A stretch of 6,272 nucleotides of DNA from Actinomycetota bacterium (GTDB taxonomy: Bacteria > Actinomycetota > Acidimicrobiia > Acidimicrobiales > Ilumatobacteraceae). The notes below the pieces were generated by a model, which had not been told where the DNA came from, did not search any database, and worked only from the letters and a program-made list of their open reading frames with translations. Shown here one piece after another: positions 1 through 5,598 of this stretch (positions are counted from its first letter, which is position 1; each line of letters begins with the position of its first letter). Where the stretch lies: NCBI GenBank assembly GCA_026393655.1, contig JAPKZT010000040.1:1-6272 (forward strand), given 5' to 3'. Position numbers and translations under genes: made by a program.

Positions 1-1
1 A

Positions 2-25
2 GTTGGTCGTGACAATGTTTGTTAA
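2..25 (+). other. pyrG: Upstream pyrG codons ending in an in-frame TAA
   Basis: Reading from base 2, the seven codons before the stop encode V-G-R-D-N-V-C. They are followed by TAA at 23-25 and then by V-H-V-T-L-V-P in the same frame. CTP synthases, as I recall the family, read roughly GRDN-x-x-(F/Y)-VHV(T/S)LVP here with the same spacing. The TAA therefore sits exactly where an aromatic residue (Phe or Tyr) is expected, and no insertion or deletion is needed to align both sides. One base change from TAT or TAC to TAA would explain it. The rest of the N-terminal synthetase domain, including its ATP-binding loop, would lie upstream of the window. I cannot tell from the sequence whether this is a true nonsense mutation or a sequencing or assembly error. 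Confidence 0.8.
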
Positions 26-1183
26 GTGCACGTAACTTTGGTGCCGTTCATCGGGCCGAGCGGCGAGCAAAAAACGAAACCAACGCAACACAGCGTTACC
101 GAACTTCGCAGTCGCGGAATTCAACCAGATGTGATTGTGTGTCGAAGTGATGAGCCACTGAGTGATTCTTTGAGGCGAAAAATTTCGAGCCAATGCGACG
201 TTGACAATCGAGCCGTGATCAATGCTGTTGATGTCAAAAATATTTACGAGTTACCGCTGATCTTTCATGACGAGGGATTAGACACGGTCATCTGCGATGT
301 GTTGCGAATTGATTCACCGATTGATTTGACGCCGTGGCGCGATCTCGTAAATCGCATCGAAGCTTCAGTATCACCAGTTCGAATCGGCTTGATCGGTAAA
401 TATGTTGATTTACATGATGCTTATCTTTCAGTAATTGAAAGTCTCAAGCACGCCGGTTTTCATCATGGGGCACAGATCGAAGTCGTTTGGATTCAGGCCG
501 AAGATGTTGAAGGATTATTGGCCGACGAACGAATGAGTTCGCTAGACGGCATCGTGATTCCGGGTGGTTTTGGCCCTCGCGGAATCGAAGGCAAGATTCG
601 TGCCGCTGAGTTCGCGCGCGAAAACAATGTGCCGTGTCTAGGTTTGTGTCTCGGCATGCAAGTGATGACAGTTGAGTTCGCCCGTAATGTGCTTGGTTTA
701 GCAGATGCCAATTCGACCGAGTTCAATGCTGCAACTCCGCATCCGGTAATCGATTTGATGATTGATCAGCGCGAAGTAACAAACAAGGGTGGCACGATGC
801 GCCTCGGCGCTTACTATGCAGTTTTGTCGCCTGGCAGCAAAGTTGCGAAGGCCTACGGCGAGCCAGTTGTGAGTGAGCGCCATCGTCACCGTTATGAGTT
901 CAATTCGAACTATCGCGCGCGTATTGAGGCTGCAGGTCTTTTATGCAGTGGTACTTCACCAGATAAAACACTTGTTGAGTTTGTTGAACTTGAGAATCAT
1001 CCGTTTTGGGTCGGCACTCAAGCGCACCCAGAATTTAAAAGTCGCCCAGATCGCCCGCACCCGTTGTTTCGTGAGTTGATTGGTGCGGCGCTTAAATATC
1101 GAACGCAGCGTCTTGCAAATCTTGCACAGAGTGCAGTTGGCGCAGCAGTTGTACAAGATTCTCAAAAATCTGTAGCGCGCTGA
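26..1183 (+). CDS. pyrG: CTP synthase, 3' part (rest of synthetase domain plus glutamine amidotransferase domain)
   Basis: CTP synthase makes CTP from UTP, ATP and glutamine in the cytosol, the last step of pyrimidine nucleotide synthesis. Counting from the Val codon at 26, KTKPTQ at residues 16-21 is the UTP/CTP-binding segment of the synthetase domain. The class I glutamine amidotransferase domain follows a linker at about residues 112-118: GKYVDLHDAYLSV at 124-136, GGFGPRG at 180-186, the nucleophile Cys208 in LCLG, ANSTEF at 228-233, GGTMRLG at 255-261, RHRHRYE at 285-291, and catalytic His335 and Glu337 in HPEF. The last 20 or so residues are a poorly conserved tail. Family members have about 540-590 residues; only 385 lie in this open frame. 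The GTG at 26 is the conserved Val codon straight after an in-frame TAA, not a convincing start, and no ribosome binding site precedes it. Read as a break in a longer gene, the locus is either a pseudogene or an intact gene with a sequence error. Family assignment is very secure. Confidence 0.93.
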   Translation: MHVTLVPFIGPSGEQKTKPTQHSVTELRSRGIQPDVIVCRSDEPLSDSLRRKISSQCDVDNRAVINAVDVKNIYELPLIFHDEGLDTVICDVLRIDSPIDLTPWRDLVNRIEASVSPVRIGLIGKYVDLHDAYLSVIESLKHAGFHHGAQIEVVWIQAEDVEGLLADERMSSLDGIVIPGGFGPRGIEGKIRAAEFARENNVPCLGLCLGMQVMTVEFARNVLGLADANSTEFNAATPHPVIDLMIDQREVTNKGGTMRLGAYYAVLSPGSKVAKAYGEPVVSERHRHRYEFNSNYRARIEAAGLLCSGTSPDKTLVEFVELENHPFWVGTQAHPEFKSRPDRPHPLFRELIGAALKYRTQRLANLAQSAVGAAVVQDSQKSVAR

Positions 1184-1203
1184 ATCACTGCTCGCATTCT
1201 TAA

Positions 1204-1764
1204 ATGAAAAAAGAATTTAGTTGCGCTAGCGAAAAGTTGGTACATGAGTGGGCTGTGTGGTCGCTTGTGCAAGGCAAGTTCATTGACCCGAACGGTGAAG
1301 AGTTTGTAAGAACCTTTGTTCGTTCGCCTGGTGCCGTTGGAGTAGTTGCTCTCGTTGGCGAAAAAGGCTCGCGCAAAGTTGTACTTGTTCGCAAGTACCG
1401 ACCACCACTAGGCATAACCACGCTCGAGATACCTGCCGGTATGCGTGACCTAGAGGGCGAAGCACCAGAGCTCACCGCTCGTCGAGAATTAGAAGAAGAA
1501 GCAGGGTTGATCGCTGGCTCAATGATTAATCTCGGTCGGCACATTGCCGCACCAGGTATAAGTAATTCTTCAGTTGATCTATTTCTTGCCACAGATTTGA
1601 AAGAAACGAAGACAGACCGTCATGGCCCAGAAGAAGAATTTATGACGATCGAACTTATTGAATTCGAAAAATGCATGGCGATGATTAAAAGTGGCGAAAT
1701 CGTAGATGGCAAGACTGTGATTGGTCTGTTGCAAGTCGCACTTCTCGCTGACACTTATATTTGA
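1204..1764 (+). CDS. NUDIX hydrolase, probable ADP-ribose pyrophosphatase
   Basis: The 186-residue protein probably hydrolyses ADP-ribose to AMP and ribose 5-phosphate with bound Mg2+, clearing a reactive NAD breakdown product in the cytosol. The NUDIX box runs from Gly79 to Leu102: Gly79, Glu86, then R94-E-L-E-E-E-A-G-L102, with Glu98 and Glu99 as expected metal ligands. Before it come RKYRPP (63-68) and EIPAG (75-79), both typical of the ADP-ribose pyrophosphatase group. PEEEF (142-146) fits the loop that supplies a further catalytic Glu in that group. There is one residue more than the textbook pattern between Gly79 and Glu86; I recall the same spacing in the mycobacterial relative Rv1700. 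The ATG at 1204 gives a full-length protein although no clear Shine-Dalgarno sequence precedes it. It lies 20 bases after pyrG and 3 before xerD, the usual actinobacterial order. Substrate is inferred from subfamily and context; another nucleoside diphosphate sugar remains possible. Confidence 0.9.
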   Translation: MKKEFSCASEKLVHEWAVWSLVQGKFIDPNGEEFVRTFVRSPGAVGVVALVGEKGSRKVVLVRKYRPPLGITTLEIPAGMRDLEGEAPELTARRELEEEAGLIAGSMINLGRHIAAPGISNSSVDLFLATDLKETKTDRHGPEEEFMTIELIEFEKCMAMIKSGEIVDGKTVIGLLQVALLADTYI

Positions 1765-1767
1765 AGC

Positions 1768-2682
1768 ATGGCGTCTGATCCGCTCGACACGTTTATGACG
1801 TGGATGCGAGTTGAGCAGGGGAGATCTCGCAATACTTTAAGTGCATATAAATTAGATTTAACTAGCTACGTGGCTTGGCTTACGACACAGAACACGACGA
1901 TTCTTACAGTGACTGTTCAACATCTTGAGCGATTTGTTGGCTATCTTCGATCGACAGGTCGGGCACCAAAATCAATTGCTCGGCAATTCGCGGCGGTTCG
2001 AATGTTTCATCGTTATTTGACTCAAGAAGAAATCAGAACTGATAATCCGGCAGCATTAGTTGACGGCGTAAAGGTTCCTAGTAGTTTGCCCAAGGCGCTT
2101 GCCGAAGAAGATGTTGCAAGACTTTTGAGTAGCGTGACTGGCGTTGACTCATTTGCAAGGCGTGATCGCGCGTTGCTTGAATTTTTTTATGCGACTGGAG
2201 CGCGAGTCGCAGAAGTTTGTGGCTTATCTATGAGCGACATTGACATGCAAGATTCGCTCGTGCGTTTATTTGGTAAAGGTTCAAAAGAAAGAATCGTGCC
2301 TTTTGGTCGACTTTGCCATGAGGCTCTAACTGATTATTTCGACTTGGGTGGGCGACCGACACTTGCACCCGAACAGTGGGCGACACGTAAAGATCAAGAC
2401 GCAGTTTTTCTGGGTGTACATGGAACAAGACTCTCGCGCCAGGCGGCATACAACATCGTTCGGAAATATGGCGAAATCGCGAAAATTAAAGATCTATCGC
2501 CGCACGCGTTGCGCCACTCATGTGCGACACACATGTTGGTTCATGGTGCAGATTTGCGGGTGGTGCAAGAACTTTTAGGTCATGCATCTGTTAGCACTAC
2601 TCAGATCTATACAAAAGTTGAGAACGAAATTCTTTATCAGATGTATCGAGAGGCGCACCCGCGTGCGCGAATAAGCCGTTGA
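1768..2682 (+). CDS. xerD: Site-specific tyrosine recombinase XerD
   Basis: XerD, usually paired with XerC, acts at the chromosomal dif site to resolve chromosome dimers into monomers before cell division. The 304-residue length matches the family (about 300). Residues 1-90 form the SAM-like core-binding domain (SRNTLSAYKLDL at 20-31). The catalytic domain follows and carries the complete set of active residues: Arg146 in ATGAR, Lys173 in GKGSKER, His246 and Arg249 in PHALRH, His272 in LLGH, and the nucleophile Tyr281 in TQIYTKV. These positions are within two residues of those I recall for Escherichia coli XerD. The ATG at 1768 follows the NUDIX stop by 3 bases, so translation is probably coupled; there is no strong ribosome binding site. 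Position after the NUDIX gene favours XerD over XerC or a phage integrase, and no phage genes or attachment repeats flank it. Confidence 0.94.
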   Translation: MASDPLDTFMTWMRVEQGRSRNTLSAYKLDLTSYVAWLTTQNTTILTVTVQHLERFVGYLRSTGRAPKSIARQFAAVRMFHRYLTQEEIRTDNPAALVDGVKVPSSLPKALAEEDVARLLSSVTGVDSFARRDRALLEFFYATGARVAEVCGLSMSDIDMQDSLVRLFGKGSKERIVPFGRLCHEALTDYFDLGGRPTLAPEQWATRKDQDAVFLGVHGTRLSRQAAYNIVRKYGEIAKIKDLSPHALRHSCATHMLVHGADLRVVQELLGHASVSTTQIYTKVENEILYQMYREAHPRARISR

Positions 2683-3134
2683 AATATTTCAGGCACTTAG
2701 TTTCACGATTTTTTGGCGCTATCTCTGGTGCGCAGCCGTCGCTTGAAGATGTAACAGAAGTTGAGTCGTTACTACTTGACAGTGAGTTTCTACTTTGGCG
2801 AAAACTGCCAACGATGGATCAACGCCACAGCATCGCTGTTTTGCGTCGTTTTCTTAGTTTGCGTCCGGGCGCAACTCGGCCAGAAATGCGCGCAGCGTTG
2901 TTGCATGACATCGGAAAGATTCAATCAAATCTTGGTGTTCTCGGCCGTGTAGTAGCAACTTTGGTCGGGCGCAGAGGAGAGCGATTTACGGCTTATCACG
3001 ATCATGAAATAATTGGTAGTGAGATGTTGCAAAACATCGACAGCGATCTCGTCACAATTCGATTAGTTGCCGGTTCAGATCAATCAGATATTGCAGGGGC
3101 ATTGTTAGATTTGCGCGTGGCTGACAACACTTAA
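2679..3134 (+). CDS. Small HD-domain protein, putative phosphohydrolase
   Basis: The 151-residue protein has the pattern of an HD-type metal-dependent phosphohydrolase: His50 (DQRH), His76-Asp77 in LLHDIGK (74-80), and a late Asp149 in RVADN, with His107 and His109 in YHDHE as possible further ligands. The substrate is unknown; HD proteins act on nucleotides and other phosphate esters, and nothing here narrows it. No signal peptide or convincing membrane helix is seen, so it is probably cytosolic. It starts at TTG 2679, overlapping the xerD stop in the tetranucleotide TTGA, which suggests translational coupling. The next in-frame start, ATG at codon 46, would remove an N-terminal helix-like region just ahead of the first HD histidine. 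I recall HD proteins after xerD in Acidimicrobiia that appear longer near the C terminus, with a segment around a His-His pair that is absent here. Domain call is fairly sure; role is unknown. Confidence 0.78.
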   Translation: MKYFRHLVSRFFGAISGAQPSLEDVTEVESLLLDSEFLLWRKLPTMDQRHSIAVLRRFLSLRPGATRPEMRAALLHDIGKIQSNLGVLGRVVATLVGRRGERFTAYHDHEIIGSEMLQNIDSDLVTIRLVAGSDQSDIAGALLDLRVADNT

Positions 3135-3150
3135 AACCCTGAGCGGTTTT
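3133..3150 (+). terminator. Hairpin terminator between convergent genes
   Basis: Bases 3133-3138 (AAAACC) pair perfectly with 3145-3150 (GGTTTT) around a 6-base loop (3139-3144), and one more T follows before an AT-rich stretch. The hairpin begins inside the TAA stop of the HD gene and lies 16 bases from the trpS stop on the other strand. It could end both transcripts, although the stem is short and A/T-rich. On the + strand the T run makes it a plausible weak intrinsic terminator; on the - strand no comparable T run follows the stem. Not tested by folding. Confidence 0.5.
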
Positions 3151-3165
3151 TATAAATTGCTTAAC

Positions 3166-4155
3166 TTATTCGGCTGAGAGAAATCCAATTGCCTTTTGCG
3201 CTCGGCTGAGAGTCTTGCTGGCAACTTCTTTTGCGCGACCGTTACCTTTGTGAAGCAAGCGCATTAATTCGCCTTGATCGTTTAGCAGTTCAAAATAGCG
3301 AGCCTGAATTGGCTCAAGCATTGCGATCACTGCTTGTGCGCTGGCTGCTTTCAGGTCTCCGTATCTCGTATATGTCTCTGCCGCTTTTTGAGGTGTCGTG
3401 CCAGTTGCGGCTGCCAAAATTTCAAGAAGATTTGAGACGCCAGGTTTTCGCTCGCGGTCAAAAACTACTTCGGTTTCGCTATCGGTCACTGCACGCTTAA
3501 ATTTCTTTTCAATCTTTGCGGGGTCGTCTAATAAATAAATCACGCCTGTATCTTCGTCACCAGACTTAGACATCTTTGATGTCGGATTGAGTAAATCCAT
3601 AATCCGTGCACCACTTGGTGGTGTTACAGATTTTGGAATCACAAAAGTTTCACCAAAGCGGTGATTAAATCGCATCGCGATATCGCGAGTGATTTCAATG
3701 TGTTGACGTTGATCATCACCGACAGGCACTTCGTTGGCATCGTAAAGCAAAATATCTGCGGCCTGTAGCGCAGGGTATGTGAATAACCCGGCTGAAACGA
3801 ATTCGGCCTCGCGCTTGGCCGACTTGTCTTTGAACTGCGTCATTCTGCTCAGTTCGCCGAATGAAACAGTGCACTCCATAATCCACCCGAGTTGGCTGTG
3901 TTCTGGCACATGACTTTGAACGAACACTGTGGCGACATCTGGGTCCAGTCCGACTGCGAATAAAACCGCTGCAAGTTGCAGAGTATTTCTGCCAATTACG
4001 CCTGGCTCTTCGGTGACCGTAAGGGCGTGCAAATCGACTATCCCATGAAACACATCGGCCTTATGTTGGCCTGAAACCCAGTTTCTAAGAGCGCCCAAAT
4101 AGTTGCCGAGGTGCACCTCGCCAGTGGGCTGGATACATGAAAGCACTCTTGTCAC
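3166..4155 (-). CDS. trpS: Tryptophan-tRNA ligase (TrpRS)
   Basis: This class I aminoacyl-tRNA synthetase attaches tryptophan to tRNA-Trp using ATP, and works as a cytosolic dimer. The 329 residues match the bacterial TrpRS length. The HIGH-type motif is at residues 10-18 (PTGEVHLGN), followed by YLGALRNW. AADILLYDANEVPVGDDQRQH at 132-152 is the characteristic TrpRS tryptophan-binding segment, with Asp134 at the position known to contact the indole. The KMSKS loop is exact at 194-198 (TSKMSKSGDE). It starts at GTG (bases 4153-4155 on the + strand), with an AAGG ribosome binding site 7 bases ahead. It is the only - strand gene here, facing the HD gene tail to tail and scpA head to head. The leader is too short for a T-box. 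All catalytic motifs are present, so it should be active. Confidence 0.96.
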   Translation of the reverse strand: MTRVLSCIQPTGEVHLGNYLGALRNWVSGQHKADVFHGIVDLHALTVTEEPGVIGRNTLQLAAVLFAVGLDPDVATVFVQSHVPEHSQLGWIMECTVSFGELSRMTQFKDKSAKREAEFVSAGLFTYPALQAADILLYDANEVPVGDDQRQHIEITRDIAMRFNHRFGETFVIPKSVTPPSGARIMDLLNPTSKMSKSGDEDTGVIYLLDDPAKIEKKFKRAVTDSETEVVFDRERKPGVSNLLEILAAATGTTPQKAAETYTRYGDLKAASAQAVIAMLEPIQARYFELLNDQGELMRLLHKGNGRAKEVASKTLSRAQKAIGFLSAE

Positions 4156-4162
4156 ACAACAA

Positions 4163-4167
4163 CCTTA
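4163..4167 (-). promoter_or_regulatory. trpS ribosome binding site
   Basis: Read on the - strand this is TAAGG, 7 bases upstream of the trpS GTG at 4155. The spacing is good and supports that start over the second in-frame GTG three codons further in. Confidence 0.6.
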
Positions 4168-4174
4168 GTAGTCG

Positions 4175-4185
4175 CCAATGATTGG
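4175..4185. repeat. Small palindrome in the trpS/scpA divergent spacer
   Basis: CCAAT (4175-4179), one central base G, and ATTGG (4181-4185) form a perfect 5+5 inverted repeat near the middle of the 50-base spacer between the two divergent starts. A one-base loop makes a useful RNA hairpin unlikely, so a small protein-binding site is the more natural reading. A match this short can easily arise by chance. Confidence 0.3.
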
Positions 4186-4189
4186 GTAA

Positions 4190-4195
4190 GGGAGG
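4190..4195 (+). promoter_or_regulatory. scpA ribosome binding site, which decides the start
   Basis: GGGAGG is the strongest Shine-Dalgarno match in the window. It lies 10 bases before a GTG at 4206 and 13 before an ATG at 4209. It falls inside the longest open frame, which could begin at TTG 4182, and so argues that the first eight codons of that frame are untranslated leader. Confidence 0.7.
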
Positions 4196-4205
4196 TAATC
4201 TCGCA

Positions 4206-4976
4206 GTGATGAAATATGCAGTTTCGACCCCGACATTCGATGGGCCATTTGATTTATTGCTGCACCTAATCCTTAGGCAAGAAGTTGATATTCACGAAGT
4301 TTCACTTTCGAATATCGTCACGGCATATCTCGAAGAAGTTTCGCGGATGCCAACTGTGGATTTAGATTTGGCTACTGAGTTTTTGTTGATCGCCGCAACG
4401 TTGATTGAGTTGAAGACGCGTCGTTTGTTGCCAGGCAAAGACGACGGCGATTTAGACGAAGAACTTGCCCTTTGGGAAGAACGAGATCTGTTGTTGGCAC
4501 GTCTATTAGATTGCAAAACTTTTAAAGATGTCGCGTCGGTGTTTAGTGATTTAGTAAGTCGTGCCGATTTAAGTTTTCCGAGGATGGCTGGCCCTGAAGA
4601 ACGCTTCGCTTCGCTGATGCCCGATCTTTTAGAAGGTGTAAGCCCACTGCGGTTGCAACGCGCTTATTTGCGTGCGGCTGCACAAAAACCGCCAAAGGTG
4701 ATTGGTCTAGAGCATGTTGCGCCAATTCGTGCCAGTGTTGCCGATGCACTGATCACGGTGTCAGAACAACTTCGTCTTGATGGTCGCTCAACGTTTCGAA
4801 AACTAGTTGCAGGTATCGCAGACCGAATAGAAATAGTCGTTATGTTTCTTGCGATTCTTGAGTTGTTCAAACAAGGTCGTGTTGATCTTGATCAAGTTGA
4901 ACGCTTCGGCGAAATTGAAGTGATCTGGCTGGGCATTGACGACGACAAACTCGCAATAGACAACTACGAAGGATGA
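4206..4976 (+). CDS. scpA: Segregation and condensation protein A (kleisin subunit ScpA)
   Basis: ScpA is the kleisin that bridges the SMC heads and binds ScpB, forming the bacterial condensin that compacts and separates the chromosome. Counted from GTG 4206 the protein has 256 residues, the usual size. The N-terminal signature FDGPFDLLLHLI (residues 11-22) is diagnostic and belongs to the helical part that contacts the SMC neck. It is followed by ATEFLLIAATLIELKTRRLLP, another family hallmark, with an acidic stretch after it. The C-terminal winged-helix region ends in FLAILELFKQGRVDLDQ and FGEIEVIWL, which should bind the SMC head cap. I prefer the GTG at 4206, or the ATG at 4209, because of the GGGAGG just upstream; the TTG at 4182 would place that site inside the gene. 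It is divergent from trpS and followed 9 bases later by scpB. The smc gene is not in the window. Confidence 0.95.
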   Translation: MMKYAVSTPTFDGPFDLLLHLILRQEVDIHEVSLSNIVTAYLEEVSRMPTVDLDLATEFLLIAATLIELKTRRLLPGKDDGDLDEELALWEERDLLLARLLDCKTFKDVASVFSDLVSRADLSFPRMAGPEERFASLMPDLLEGVSPLRLQRAYLRAAAQKPPKVIGLEHVAPIRASVADALITVSEQLRLDGRSTFRKLVAGIADRIEIVVMFLAILELFKQGRVDLDQVERFGEIEVIWLGIDDDKLAIDNYEG

Positions 4977-4985
4977 TTTCTAATA

Positions 4986-5594
4986 ATGACTGACAATGAA
5001 AGTACTTTAGACCCAGAAATTGTGCGTGCGCTTGAAGCAATACTTCTTGTGGCAATGGAGCCTGTCGCCCCGGCGCTACTTGCGCAGCTACTCGAAATCT
5101 CACAAACTTTGGTTGAAGAACTTTGCGAGCGTCTTGCTGCGACTTACGAGGCTGCTGGGCACGGCTTTCAACTCGTCAAAGTTGCGGGCGGTTTTCGTTT
5201 TCAATCGCATCCAGATCTTGCTCCATATGTTGAGCGGTTCGTGCTTGACGGTCAACAATCTCGAGTGTCATCGGCGGCGCTTGAGACGCTGGCGATCATC
5301 GCATACAAACAACCATTATCGCGTTCGCAGATTGCCGCAATTCGTGGCGTAGACCCCGAAGCAGTAATGCGCACATTGCAAGCGCGAGGTTACATCACTG
5401 AAGTTGAGCGCGACGATGGGCCAGGCCAAGCAGTGATGTTTGGTACCACGCCGTTGTTTTTAGAGCGACTTGGTATCGCATCGATTGACCATTTGCCATC
5501 AATCGCCGATTTCATTCCGGATGCAAGTGTTGTTGAAGCACTTGAACAAGGCTTGCGCATCACGACTGATGATGTGCCAGCGCCAGAAGCCTAG
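4986..5594 (+). CDS. scpB: Segregation and condensation protein B (ScpB)
   Basis: ScpB dimers bind the middle of ScpA and help control the SMC condensin ring. The 202-residue length is typical. The protein should fold as two winged-helix domains. The first covers about residues 8-85 (EIVRALEAILLVAMEPV, then GGFRFQSHPDLAPYV). The second begins with the hallmark region at about 93-121, including SSAALETLAIIAYKQPLSR and then RGVDPEAVMRTLQARGYI. The tail after about residue 180 is acidic and probably flexible. The ATG at 4986 has AAGGA at 4969-4973, 12 bases upstream and rather far; the 9-base gap from scpA suggests a shared transcript. The stop is TAG, 4 bases before the next gene. The scpA-scpB pair followed by a pseudouridine synthase gene is a common bacterial arrangement. 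Confidence 0.95.
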   Translation: MTDNESTLDPEIVRALEAILLVAMEPVAPALLAQLLEISQTLVEELCERLAATYEAAGHGFQLVKVAGGFRFQSHPDLAPYVERFVLDGQQSRVSSAALETLAIIAYKQPLSRSQIAAIRGVDPEAVMRTLQARGYITEVERDDGPGQAVMFGTTPLFLERLGIASIDHLPSIADFIPDASVVEALEQGLRITTDDVPAPEA

Positions 5595-5598
5595 AGAC

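Noticed and set aside
23..25. Reassignment of TAA to an amino acid in this organism
   Set aside because: TAA ends both the HD gene and trpS at sensible lengths, and no other in-frame TAA interrupts a conserved gene here.
26..28. GTG as the genuine start of a free-standing amidotransferase protein
   Set aside because: The codon is the conserved Val of the family, conserved pyrG residues continue upstream of the stop, no ribosome binding site is visible, and the break is within the synthetase domain.
1200..1592. 130-codon open frame on the - strand opposite the NUDIX gene
   Set aside because: It lies wholly opposite a gene with an intact NUDIX box, and its composition (rich in Ser, Arg, Pro and Thr) looks like an antisense by-product.
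1768..2682. xerD as the integrase of a mobile element
   Set aside because: Length, catalytic residue positions and the conserved pyrG-NUDIX-xerD order fit housekeeping XerD, and there are no flanking repeats, tRNA or phage genes.
4156..4205. T-box or tryptophan attenuator ahead of trpS
   Set aside because: The spacer is only 50 bases before scpA coding begins, and no run of Trp codons or specifier-type structure is seen.
4879..4898. Palindrome-rich stretch around CTTGATCAAG in scpA
   Set aside because: It lies within the conserved C-terminal coding region and is explained by Asp, Leu, Gln and Val codons.
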